Below are positions 49,426 to 57,710 of a stretch of DNA of 61,854 nucleotides, piece after piece (the stretch's first letter is position 1; the number at the start of each line of letters is the position of its first letter). The stretch is from NCBI RefSeq assembly GCF_026011795.1, contig NZ_BRVS01000023.1, positions 1 through 61,854 of the forward strand, given 5' to 3'. The DNA is from Arthrobacter mangrovi (GTDB taxonomy: Bacteria > Actinomycetota > Actinomycetes > Actinomycetales > Micrococcaceae). The notes beneath the pieces were generated by a model. It ran no database searches and had not been told where the DNA came from. It was given only the letters and a program-made list of their open reading frames with translations. The translations under genes and the position numbers were made by a program.

Positions 49426-51489
49426 ATGACGGAGCACGGCCACCTTCCCGCGGACGAATTCATCTGGCTCGAAGACATCCACGGCCCGGAGCCGCTGCAG
49501 TGGGTGCACCGGCAGAACGCGCGGACGGAAGCCCGGCTGGTGGACGAGGACTTCCTGCGGCTAGAGGAAGACATCCTCGCAGTGCTGGACTCCGAGGACC
49601 GGATCCCCTCCGTCACGAAGCGCGGCGGCTACTACTACAACTTCTGGCGGGACCGCCGGAACCCGCGCGGCCTGTGGCGCCGGACCAGCTGGGCGGGCTA
49701 CCTCGCGGACGACCCCGAGTGGGAGGTCCTGCTGGACGTAGATGCGCTTGCGGCGGACGAGGGCATCGACTGGGTCTTCGCCGGGGCCGGGTTCCTGCGC
49801 CCCGCCGACGGCACCAGCTACCGGAAGGCACTGCTGCGGCTCTCGCCGGACGGCGGAGATGCGGTGCGGATCCGCGAGTTTGACGTCGAGGCGCGTGGGT
49901 TCGTGCCCGGCGGCTTCGACATCCCCGCGGCCAAGAGCCGCTGCAGCTGGCTGGACGAGGACAGCCTGCTGCTCGGCACGGACTACGGCCCCGGCTCCTT
50001 GACCGGCTCGTCCTACCCGCGGACCAGCCGCGTCCTGCGCCGCGGGGCCGCCCTGGCGAATGCCGAGCCGTACTTCGAGATCCCCGGTGAGCACATGCTC
50101 GCCCAGGCCGTGCACGATCCCACACCGGGCTTCGAACGCGACGTCGCGGTGGACGTCATAGACTTCTTCAACGCCCGCACCTACCTGCGCCGCGGCGGTG
50201 ACTGGCTGCCCATCGACGTGCCGACTGACGTGGAGGTCGGCCTGCACCGGCAGTGGCTGACGCTGCGGCCGCAGACGGACTGGCGGCCTGCCGAGGACAC
50301 CTTCCCGGCGGGATCGCTCCTGGCTATCGGGCTCGACGACTTCCTGGCCGGCAGCCGGGACCTGGCCGTGCTCTTCCGGCCGGACGCGAGCACCTCGCTC
50401 CAGTCATGGAGCTGGACCGCCGACTACCTGCTGCTGAATCTCCTGCAGGACGTCTCCTCCCGGATCCTCGTGCTGGATCCCGCGGCGGGCTGGGCCGCCG
50501 GGGAACTGGACGACTGCCCGCCGCTGCATGCGGTGGAGGCCTACGCGGTGGACGAGGAGGATGGCAACGACTACTGGCTCGTGGCCACCGGCTTCCTCAC
50601 CCCCTCCACCCTCTCGCGCGGCACGATCGGCGGGCCGGCAACGGAAGTCAAGCAGTCGCCGTCGTTCTTCGACGCCGCCGCCTACAGCGTGGAGCAGCAC
50701 TTCGCGGTGTCCGCGGACGGCACCAAGGTGCCGTACTTCCAGGTCGGACCCAAGGACATGGAGTACGACGTCGGCAACCCGACCCTGCTGGCCGGGTACG
50801 GCGGGTTCGAGGTGAGCCGCACTCCCGCCTACAGCGGGGTGACCGGTCGGGCCTGGCTGCAGCGGACCGACGAAGCCGGAAGCGGCGGCGTGTACGTGCT
50901 GGCCAACATCCGCGGGGGCGGCGAGTACGGGCCGGGCTGGCACCGGGCCGCCTTGCAGGCCGACCGCCACCGCGCCTACGAGGACTTCGCCGCCGTGGCC
51001 CGGGACCTGATCAGCCGCGGGGTAACCTCGCGCGAACGCCTGGGCTGCTCCGGCGGCTCCAACGGCGGGCTGCTGGTGGGCAACATGCTCACCGGCTACC
51101 CGGACCTGTTCGGCGCCGTCTCCTGCGGCGTCCCGCTGCTCGACATGGCCCGCTACACACAGCTGTCCGCCGGTTCCTCCTGGATCGCCGAGTACGGCGA
51201 CCCGGCCGATCCGCAGCAGTGGGAGTTCATCCGCACGTTCTCCCCCTACCATCTGCTCGAGGCCGGCGCCCACTACCCGGACACGCTCATCTGGACGGCC
51301 ACCTCGGATGACCGGGTCGGGCCGGTGCAGGCCCGGAAGATGGCGGCGCGGATGCTGGAGCTGGGTGTGGAGAACGTGTGGTTCCACGAGGCGCTGGAAG
51401 GCGGGCACGCCGGTGCAAGCGACAACCGGCAGGCGGCCCGGCTGCAGGCACTCTCCCACGCCTTCCTGTGGCGCGCGCTCACGGACTGA
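49426..51489 (+). CDS. Prolyl oligopeptidase family serine peptidase (S9A)
   Basis: 687 residues: FIWLEDIHGPEPLQWVHRQN start typical of S9A, an N-terminal beta-propeller (about 70-420), then an alpha/beta hydrolase domain with nucleophile Ser545 in GGSNGG, Asp628/629 in TSDDRV and His661 in EGGHAG. No signal peptide, so it is cytosolic and cleaves short proline peptides. ATG 49426 lies 7 nt after TAGGAT; the GGAAGG between them is too close to act as a Shine-Dalgarno. Confidence 0.93.
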   Translation: MTEHGHLPADEFIWLEDIHGPEPLQWVHRQNARTEARLVDEDFLRLEEDILAVLDSEDRIPSVTKRGGYYYNFWRDRRNPRGLWRRTSWAGYLADDPEWEVLLDVDALAADEGIDWVFAGAGFLRPADGTSYRKALLRLSPDGGDAVRIREFDVEARGFVPGGFDIPAAKSRCSWLDEDSLLLGTDYGPGSLTGSSYPRTSRVLRRGAALANAEPYFEIPGEHMLAQAVHDPTPGFERDVAVDVIDFFNARTYLRRGGDWLPIDVPTDVEVGLHRQWLTLRPQTDWRPAEDTFPAGSLLAIGLDDFLAGSRDLAVLFRPDASTSLQSWSWTADYLLLNLLQDVSSRILVLDPAAGWAAGELDDCPPLHAVEAYAVDEEDGNDYWLVATGFLTPSTLSRGTIGGPATEVKQSPSFFDAAAYSVEQHFAVSADGTKVPYFQVGPKDMEYDVGNPTLLAGYGGFEVSRTPAYSGVTGRAWLQRTDEAGSGGVYVLANIRGGGEYGPGWHRAALQADRHRAYEDFAAVARDLISRGVTSRERLGCSGGSNGGLLVGNMLTGYPDLFGAVSCGVPLLDMARYTQLSAGSSWIAEYGDPADPQQWEFIRTFSPYHLLEAGAHYPDTLIWTATSDDRVGPVQARKMAARMLELGVENVWFHEALEGGHAGASDNRQAARLQALSHAFLWRALTD

Positions 51490-51591
51490 CCCGCCGCGGC
51501 GGACGGCCCCGCCCCTGTTCGCCCGCAGCCGGGACTGGTTTTGATCTGGCCGGAAATTCTGGGTAGTCTTGATGGGCTGGCAACAGCACCT

Positions 51592-51680
51592 GGAGACGTG
51601 CCAGAGCGGCCGAATGGACTTCACTGCTAATGAAGGGTCGGGGTTAAACTCGACCGGGGGTTCAAATCCCCCCGTCTCCG
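51592..51680 (+). tRNA. tRNA-Ser (anticodon GCU)
   Basis: 89 nt, type II. Acceptor GGAGACG/CGTCTCC, anticodon loop CTGCTAA (GCT), long variable arm, T arm GGGGGTTCAAATCCCCC, discriminator G. CCA is not encoded. Confidence 0.95.
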
Positions 51681-51685
51681 CGCCA

Positions 51686-51725
51686 GGCCCCTGACGGTTC
51701 CGAAAGGACACCGCAGGGGCCTTTT
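51686..51725 (+). terminator. Terminator after tRNA-Ser(GCU)
   Basis: GGCCCCTG (51686-51693) pairs with CAGGGGCC (51714-51721), then TTTT. Confidence 0.8.
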
Positions 51726-51731
51726 GCGTTG

Positions 51732-51778
51732 GCAGGTCGCGCCCGGCACGGGCCGGCCCCGCGCCAGGCGCGACCTGC
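51732..51778 (-). terminator. Hairpin at the end of recQ
   Basis: 12-bp perfect arms (51732-51743 and 51767-51778), overlapping the first base of the recQ stop codon. No clean U-tract; it may work together with the adjacent tRNA terminator. Confidence 0.6.
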
Positions 51779-53916
51779 TAGGCCTTGAGTGCCAGCACAA
51801 AGGGCAGCACGGAAGCGGCGCCCGCGCGGCGGAGGGCGCGGCCCGCGACGGTGAGCGTCCAGCGGCTGTCGGCCAGGTCGTCGACCAGGAGCACCGGTCC
51901 GGGGTTCTCGGCCAGCCAGGCCTCGCCGCCGTCGGGCACCTGGAACTGGTCCCAGACGTCCGCCAGCCGGAAGGCGCTGTTACCGCCCGGGCCGTTCCTC
52001 GGACCGCCGCCGGGCACGGCGAGCTCGCCCAGGTAGGGCAGCCGGCCGATCTCGGACAGGCCGCGGGCCAGCGAGTGGACCAGCTGCGGGCGGCTGCGGG
52101 AGGGGATGCTCACGACCGCCACGGGGCGTTCGGTCCAGCCCCATTCGGCCAGGACACGCACGCAGGCCTGCAGCGTCTGCGGATCCAGCGGGCCGTCGGC
52201 GGAGTCCCGGCCGAAGATCTCGCGCAGCCGGCCGCCCCAGCCGAGGTCCGTTAGCCGGGCCAGCGCGCGGCCGGTCGAATTCGCTTCGGCCGGGCCGATC
52301 TTGCCCTTGACCTCCACCCCCAGCCGGGACATCCCGGAGGGCCACATGGCCCGGGGCTCCAGTTCGACGCCGGCGCGCTGCAGGGAGGCGCCGGCGCTTT
52401 CGGTCGCTTCGGCGGCCACCGTGTCCGGATACCAGGCCCCGGCGCAGGTATCGCACCGCCCGCATGGAGCGGCCGCAGGGTCGTCGAGCTCCCGGGCGAG
52501 GAACTCCATCCGGCAGCCGCCGGTGTTCTCGTAATCAAGCATGGCGTTCTGCTCGGCCACCCGCGCCTTCGCGATCCGCTCGTAGCGGTCGCGGTCATAC
52601 GTCCACGGCTGTCCGGTGCCTTCCCAGCCGCCGCCGACCTTGCGTACCGCCCCGTCCACGGACAGGACCTTCAGCAGCAGTTCCAAGGGCGAGCGTTTCA
52701 GGTTGACGAGTGTCTCCAGAGCGGCCGTGGAGAGCACCGTCCCGGGCGCCGCGAGCTCGCGGAGCACGGCGTTGGCGGTGCCCTCGTTCGGCATCGAGGC
52801 GGTCGCGAAGTACTCCCAGATGTCCCGGTCCTCCGTGCCTGGAAGCAGCAGTACGTCAGCGTTGGGAGTGCCGCGGCCGGCACGGCCCACCTGCTGGTAA
52901 TAGGCCACCGGGGACGACGGCGCGCCGAGATGCACCACGAAGCCCAGGTCCGGCTTGTCGAATCCCATGCCGAGGGCGCTCGTGGCCACCAGCGCCTTGA
53001 CGCGGTTCTCCTTCAGCGCCGCCTCGGCCAGTTCCCGGTCCGCGGGATCGGTCCGGCCGGTGTAGGCGAGCACCTGGTGGCCGGCCTCGCGCAGCAGCCG
53101 GGCGGTGTCTTCCGCGGCGGACACTGTGAGGCTGTAGATGATGCCGCTGCCCGGCAGGTCCTCCAGATGGGTCAGCAGCCAGCCCAGCCGGGCCTTCGGA
53201 CCGGAAAGCCGAAGCACGCCCAGGCGGAGCGATTCCCGGGCCAGCGGACCGCGGATGGTCAGCACCCCGCCGCCCGTGCCCGCGGCGGACCCCAGCTGCT
53301 CCTCGATGTCATGGACCACGCGGGAGTTCGCCGTGGCGGTCGTCGCCAGGACCGGCACCGACGGCGGCAGCTGCGCGATCAGGTCGCGGATCCGGCGGTA
53401 GTCGGGCCGGAAGTCGTGGCCCCAGTCCGAGATGCAGTGCGCCTCGTCGATCACCAGGAGGCCGGAGCTCTGCACCAGGCGGGGCAGCTGCTCGTCGCGG
53501 AATCTGGGATTGTTTAGGCGTTCGGGCGAGACCAGCAGCACGTCGACGCTGTCCGCCGCCAGCCGCGCCTGGACCTCTTCCCACTCCAGCTGGTTGGCCG
53601 AGTTGATGGCGGCCGCCCGAACACCGGCACGCTCCGCCGCGGCGACCTGGTCCCGCATCAGGGCCAGCAGCGGCGATACGATCAGGGTCGGGCCGGCACC
53701 GCGCGCCCGCAGCAGCAGGCTGGCCACGAAGTACACCGCCGACTTGCCCCAGCCCGTGCGCTGCACCACCAGGGCCCGGCGTCCGCCGGCGACCAGCGCC
53801 TCCACGGCCTCGAACTGGCCGTCGTGGAAGCGGGCCTCCTCATTGCCGACCAGTCGGCGCAGGATCTCCGTCGCCTGGTCGACCAGCGGAACTGTCATGC
53901 TCTCGGTTTCAGCCAT
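51778..53916 (-). CDS. recQ: RecQ-family ATP-dependent DNA helicase with phosphoribosyltransferase-like tail
   Basis: 712 residues. Helicase core: Walker A RTGWGKSAVYF, DEAH box VIDEAHCISDWGHDFRPDYR, ATTATANSRVV and QQVGRAGRG. A zinc subdomain follows, with GGCRMEFL and CGRCDTC. The last ~110 residues are not a winged helix/HRDC pair: they contain PVLLVDDLADSRWTLTVAGRALR, which resembles the PRPP-binding loop of type I phosphoribosyltransferases, but TTGAT is replaced by ADSRWT. ATG 53916 follows TAATAC by 8 nt. It is divergent from manB. Confidence 0.92.
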   Translation of the reverse strand: MAETESMTVPLVDQATEILRRLVGNEEARFHDGQFEAVEALVAGGRRALVVQRTGWGKSAVYFVASLLLRARGAGPTLIVSPLLALMRDQVAAAERAGVRAAAINSANQLEWEEVQARLAADSVDVLLVSPERLNNPRFRDEQLPRLVQSSGLLVIDEAHCISDWGHDFRPDYRRIRDLIAQLPPSVPVLATTATANSRVVHDIEEQLGSAAGTGGGVLTIRGPLARESLRLGVLRLSGPKARLGWLLTHLEDLPGSGIIYSLTVSAAEDTARLLREAGHQVLAYTGRTDPADRELAEAALKENRVKALVATSALGMGFDKPDLGFVVHLGAPSSPVAYYQQVGRAGRGTPNADVLLLPGTEDRDIWEYFATASMPNEGTANAVLRELAAPGTVLSTAALETLVNLKRSPLELLLKVLSVDGAVRKVGGGWEGTGQPWTYDRDRYERIAKARVAEQNAMLDYENTGGCRMEFLARELDDPAAAPCGRCDTCAGAWYPDTVAAEATESAGASLQRAGVELEPRAMWPSGMSRLGVEVKGKIGPAEANSTGRALARLTDLGWGGRLREIFGRDSADGPLDPQTLQACVRVLAEWGWTERPVAVVSIPSRSRPQLVHSLARGLSEIGRLPYLGELAVPGGGPRNGPGGNSAFRLADVWDQFQVPDGGEAWLAENPGPVLLVDDLADSRWTLTVAGRALRRAGAASVLPFVLALKA

Positions 53917-53988
53917 GTCCCCCAGTATTACAGCCGCGGCTGACAGTCCCGGTGGGTTGTCCACAGGCATTCCTTATATGCTGGCCGG

Positions 53989-55407
53989 GTGACCAGTCTC
54001 GATCTCAGTGTTTCTTTCCAGGAGTCCTTCAAGGCCTACGACGTGCGCGGGATTGTCGACGAGACGATCACCGCGGCCACGGTCGAGGCCACCGGCGCCG
54101 CCTTCGTGGACGTCCTCGGCCTGGCCGGCCGGAGCGTGCTGGTCGGCGGGGACATGCGACCCTCCTCCCCCGGCTTCGCGGCCGCCTTCGCCCGGGGCGC
54201 GGCCGCCCGCGGCGCCAACCCCGTGATGCTCGGACTGATTTCCACCGACGAGCTCTACTTCGCCTGCGGAACCCTGTCCGCCGCCGGCGTGGTCTTCACC
54301 GCCTCGCACAACCCGGCCCAGTACAACGGCATGAAGATGGCCCTGCCCGGCGCCCGGCCGGTCTCCTCCGACACCGGCCTCTTCGACATCCGCGACGCCG
54401 CCGCCCGCTACCTCGCCGAGGGCATCCCCGGCTCCGGCGCCGTGGGCAGCATCACCGAACGCGACGTCCTGGCCGACTACGCCGGCTACCTGCGCTCGCT
54501 CGTCGACCTCACCGGCATCCGGCCGCTGAAGGTCGTCGTCGACGCCGGCAACGGCATGGCCGGCCTGACCACCCCCGCCGTCCTCGGCAACGCCATCCTC
54601 CCCGCCCTGCCGCTTCACATCGAACCGCTCTACTTCGAACTCGACGGCACCTTCCCCAACCACCCGGCCAACCCGCTGGAACCGGAAAACCTCGCCGACC
54701 TGCAGGCCGCCGTCACCGCGCACGGCGCCGACCTCGGCCTGGCCTTCGACGGCGACGCGGACCGCTGCTTCGTGATCGACGAAACCGGCGCCCCGGTCTC
54801 CCCGTCCGCCATCACCGCGCTCGTCGCCCGCCGCGAAATCGCCCGCGCCAAGGCCGCCGGCGAACCCGTACCCGTGATCATCCACAACCTGATCACCTCC
54901 CGCGCCGTACCCGAACTCGTCGCCGCGGACGGCGGCCGCCCGGTCCGCACCCGCGTCGGCCACTCCTTCATCAAGTCCGTCATGGCCGCCGAACAGGCCG
55001 TCTTCGGCGGCGAACACTCCGCGCACTACTACTTCCGCGACTTCTTCAACGCCGACACCGGCATGCTCGCCGCCATGCACGTCCTGGCCGCCCTCGGCCA
55101 CCAGGACAAGCCGCTCTCCGAGCTCGCCGCCGAATACAGCCCCTACCACGCCTCCGGGGAGATCAACTCCACCGTCGCGGACAAGGACTCAGCCATCGAA
55201 CACGTGCTCGACGCCTGCCTCGGCCAGGACGTCACCATCGACAACCTCGACGGCACCACCGTCACCGCCACCGACGGCTCCTTCTGGTTCAACCTCCGCC
55301 CCTCCAACACCGAACCCTTCCTCCGCTACAACGGCGAAGCCCGCGACAAGGCCACCATGGAACGCATCCGGGACCAGGTCCTCAGCCTCGTAAGGCAGGG
55401 CGCATGA
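53989..55407 (+). CDS. manB: Phosphomannomutase / phosphoglucomutase
   Basis: 472 residues, alpha-D-phosphohexomutase family. Start FKAYDVRGIVDETI, active phosphoserine in FTASHNPAQYNGMK, metal loop AFDGDADRCFV, sugar-binding GGEHSAHYYF and phosphate loop RPSNTEPFLRYN. It supplies mannose-1-phosphate for glycoconjugates. GTG 53989 lies 6 nt after TATGCT without a Shine-Dalgarno. Its stop overlaps the next gene (ATGA). Codon third positions are extremely C-rich, giving a long open shadow frame. Confidence 0.94.
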   Translation: MTSLDLSVSFQESFKAYDVRGIVDETITAATVEATGAAFVDVLGLAGRSVLVGGDMRPSSPGFAAAFARGAAARGANPVMLGLISTDELYFACGTLSAAGVVFTASHNPAQYNGMKMALPGARPVSSDTGLFDIRDAAARYLAEGIPGSGAVGSITERDVLADYAGYLRSLVDLTGIRPLKVVVDAGNGMAGLTTPAVLGNAILPALPLHIEPLYFELDGTFPNHPANPLEPENLADLQAAVTAHGADLGLAFDGDADRCFVIDETGAPVSPSAITALVARREIARAKAAGEPVPVIIHNLITSRAVPELVAADGGRPVRTRVGHSFIKSVMAAEQAVFGGEHSAHYYFRDFFNADTGMLAAMHVLAALGHQDKPLSELAAEYSPYHASGEINSTVADKDSAIEHVLDACLGQDVTIDNLDGTTVTATDGSFWFNLRPSNTEPFLRYNGEARDKATMERIRDQVLSLVRQGA

Positions 55408-55877
55408 GCGTGTCCTGGCGCGACGGCGTCGACCCCGAAATCCTGAAAGACATCGACACGCTCTTCGGCACCGGCCTGGGCATGGCGCAGGAGCAGCTGG
55501 AAGAGCACGGCGCCTTCCTGCCTGCCGCCCTGGTCCTGGACAACGGCGGCGAGCTGCGCCTGATCGCCGTGGCACCGCCGGAGACCGGCGACGGCGAGGA
55601 GTCCGGCGAGGTGGACGCGGACGCGATGATCCAGGACATCTACGCCGCGCTGCAGCAGCAGAAGGACGGCTTCCGCGCCGTCGCCGTGATCAGCGACATC
55701 TACCTGCCGGACCACGACACCGACGCGATCCACGTCGCCACCGAACACAGCCGGGGCACGGCCATCGCCGCCATCCAGCCCTACAGCACGGATGACACGG
55801 GAAGGTGGATCTATCCCGACCCGTTCATCGACCCGCAGGAGCGCATCGTCTGGCCGGCCGGCGGCGGCAGCAACTGA
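55404..55877 (+). CDS. Conserved hypothetical protein coupled to manB
   Basis: 157 residues, acidic, with LPAALVLDNGGELRLIAVAPPE, an AMIQDIYAALQQQKDGFRAVAVISD segment (read in pieces) and a C terminus ending in an acidic Pro/Tyr/Ile/Trp-containing stretch. No known family recognised; the alpha/beta pattern looks like a small single domain. ATG 55404 overlaps the manB stop by 4 nt, so expression is coupled to manB. Confidence 0.8.
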   Translation: MSVSWRDGVDPEILKDIDTLFGTGLGMAQEQLEEHGAFLPAALVLDNGGELRLIAVAPPETGDGEESGEVDADAMIQDIYAALQQQKDGFRAVAVISDIYLPDHDTDAIHVATEHSRGTAIAAIQPYSTDDTGRWIYPDPFIDPQERIVWPAGGGSN

Positions 55878-55899
55878 CCCGCGGGGTTAAAATGCCTGC

Positions 55900-56361
55900 A
55901 TGCGGATCAATGCCTTCGCCGATGTGTGCCTGCGCGCCCTGATGCTGCTCAGCGCGTCGCCGGAGGGCGAACTGCTGACCACGCAGGCGATCGCCGACGG
56001 CGTCGGCACCCCGTACAACCACGTCAGCAAGGCGGTCCTCAAGCTGCGCTCGCTGGGACTCGTCGACGCCGTCCGCGGACGGTCCGGAGGCGTGCGGCTG
56101 AGCGCGCGGGGACGTACGACGACGGTGGGCTGGCTGCTGCGCGAACTGGACGAGCGCGAAGACCTCGTCGAGTGCGAGAGCACCGAGGGCCGGGGCTGCC
56201 CGCTGAACAACAACTGCGGCCTGCGCGGGGCCCTTCGCCGTGCCCGCGAAGCCTTCTACCGCGAACTCGACGGCATCGTGGTCTCGAGCCTGCCGCACCA
56301 GTCACAAATGGAGCCCGTTTTTGTGATGTTGAACACACGCCGTCCGGAGCTTCCCCGCTAA
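55900..56361 (+). CDS. nsrR: Rrf2-family transcriptional regulator, NsrR-like
   Basis: 153 residues. Winged helix (LLTTQAIADGVGTPYNHVSKAV, then GLVDAVRGRSGGVRLS) followed by three cysteines, Cys92, Cys100 and Cys106, at the spacing used by NsrR to hold a nitric-oxide-sensitive 4Fe-4S cluster. It lies directly upstream of hmp in the same direction, the usual NsrR target. ATG 55900 is 6 nt after TAAAAT with no Shine-Dalgarno, so it is probably leaderless. Confidence 0.9.
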   Translation: MRINAFADVCLRALMLLSASPEGELLTTQAIADGVGTPYNHVSKAVLKLRSLGLVDAVRGRSGGVRLSARGRTTTVGWLLRELDEREDLVECESTEGRGCPLNNNCGLRGALRRAREAFYRELDGIVVSSLPHQSQMEPVFVMLNTRRPELPR

Positions 56362-56373
56362 TTCAAGGAACTT

Positions 56374-56390
56374 TTCTACGCGTCGTAGAA
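56374..56390. promoter_or_regulatory. 17-bp perfect palindrome upstream of hmp, possible operator
   Basis: TTCTACG-CGT-CGTAGAA between nsrR and hmp. A plausible promoter, TTTAAA (56398-56403), 16 nt, TACTTT (56420-56425), lies just downstream. A site for the NsrR-like regulator is inferred from position, not from a match to a known box. Confidence 0.5.
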
Positions 56391-56460
56391 GCATGGATTT
56401 AAACCAGCATTTGCGGTGCTACTTTTGAGGCGTCAAACACCTCTGACCCAAGGAGTAACG

Positions 56461-57633
56461 ATGCTCTCGGAGAAGTCCCGCCCCATCATCGAAGCCACTC
56501 TTCCCCTCGTCGGCGAGCGGCTCGGGGCCATCACCCCCAACTTCTACCGGCGCATGTTCGCTGCCCGCCCCGAACTGCTCGACGGCCTTTTCAGCCGGGC
56601 CAACCAGCGCAACGGAGAGCAGCAGAAGGCCCTCGCCGGCTCCATCGCCGCGTTCGCGTCGGCGCTGGTCGCGAACCCGGACCTCGTACCCGAGCAGATG
56701 CTCAGCCGCATCGCCAACAAGCACACCTCCCTGGGCATCACCGAGGACCAGTACCAGATCGTGTACAACTACCTCTTCGAAGCCATCGCCGAGGAACTCG
56801 CCGACGTCATCACCGCGGAGATCGCGGAGGCCTGGACCGAGGTGTACTGGCTGATGGCCGACGCCCTGATCAAGATCGAAAAGGGCCTCTACGCGCGGCA
56901 GGCCAACGACAAGATGTGGGCCCCCTGGAGGGTCGTTGAGAAGACCTTTGCCGGGGCCGGCTGCGTCACCTTCGTGCTCGAACCCGCCGACGAAACCCCG
57001 GTCACCCGCGCCGTTGCCGGCCAGTTCGTCAGCGTCAAGGTCACCCTGCCCGACGGGCTGCGGCAGTGCCGGCAGTATTCGCTCTCCGCCGACGTGGATT
57101 CGACCACGCGGCGCGTCTTCACCACGAAGCGCGACGACGGCGGCGAGGTCTCCCCGGTGCTGCACAACGATGTGCAGGTGGGCGACGTGCTGGAGCTGTC
57201 CAACCCGTATGGCGACGTCACCCTGGACGACGGCGACGGCCCGCTGGTCTTCGCGACGGCCGGCATCGGCTGCACCCCCTCCGCCTCGGCCCTCCGCTCG
57301 CTGGCGCAGCGGGGCTCGGACCGCGAAGTCATGGTGCTGCATGCGGAGAAGAGCCTCGAGGCCTGGGCGCTGCGCGAGCAGATGGTCGGCGACATCGAAC
57401 AGCTCGACGGCGCCAACCTCCAGCTCTGGCTGGAGGAGCCGACGGAGGGGTACAACAGCGGCTTCATGTCGCTGCAGGACGTCGAGCTGCCCGCCGAGGC
57501 CAGCGTGTACGTCTGCGGTCCCCTGCCGTTCATGAAGTCCATCCGAAGCCAGGCGATCGAGGCAGGCATTCCGGCCACCAGGATCCACTACGAGGTCTTC
57601 GGACCCGATCTGTGGCTGGCCTCCGCCAACTAG
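56461..57633 (+). CDS. hmp: Flavohaemoprotein (nitric oxide dioxygenase)
   Basis: 390 residues. Globin domain with distal Tyr29 (FYRRMF) and proximal His88 (ANKHTSLGI); FAD domain with RQYSLSADV; NAD domain with AGIGCTPSASAL and YVCGPLPFM. It converts nitric oxide to nitrate using NAD(P)H and oxygen. ATG 56461 with AAGGAG Shine-Dalgarno. It sits behind the nsrR-like gene and the palindrome, so nitric-oxide induction is expected. Confidence 0.96.
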   Translation: MLSEKSRPIIEATLPLVGERLGAITPNFYRRMFAARPELLDGLFSRANQRNGEQQKALAGSIAAFASALVANPDLVPEQMLSRIANKHTSLGITEDQYQIVYNYLFEAIAEELADVITAEIAEAWTEVYWLMADALIKIEKGLYARQANDKMWAPWRVVEKTFAGAGCVTFVLEPADETPVTRAVAGQFVSVKVTLPDGLRQCRQYSLSADVDSTTRRVFTTKRDDGGEVSPVLHNDVQVGDVLELSNPYGDVTLDDGDGPLVFATAGIGCTPSASALRSLAQRGSDREVMVLHAEKSLEAWALREQMVGDIEQLDGANLQLWLEEPTEGYNSGFMSLQDVELPAEASVYVCGPLPFMKSIRSQAIEAGIPATRIHYEVFGPDLWLASAN

Positions 57634-57677
57634 TCCCTGCCCCGGAGCGGTTCCCGGCCCGAACCGCGATTCCGACC

Positions 57678-57703
57678 GGCCGCCCGGCATCCCCCGGGCG
57701 GCC
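57678..57703. terminator. Terminator between hmp and the dikinase gene
   Basis: 10-bp perfect arms GGCCGCCCGG / CCGGGCGGCC with a 6-nt loop, between convergent genes. No clear U-tract. Confidence 0.6.
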
Positions 57704-57710
57704 GCGCCCG

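Noticed and set aside
35198-51680. The three tRNA genes as integration sites for mobile elements
   Set aside because: No integrase, direct-repeat tRNA fragment, or foreign-composition segment is seen next to any of them.
53952-55403. The long frame running through manB into the 157-residue gene
   Set aside because: Only the last 157 codons (from 55404) look like protein; the upstream part is an Arg/Pro/His-rich shadow of manB caused by its C-rich codon use.
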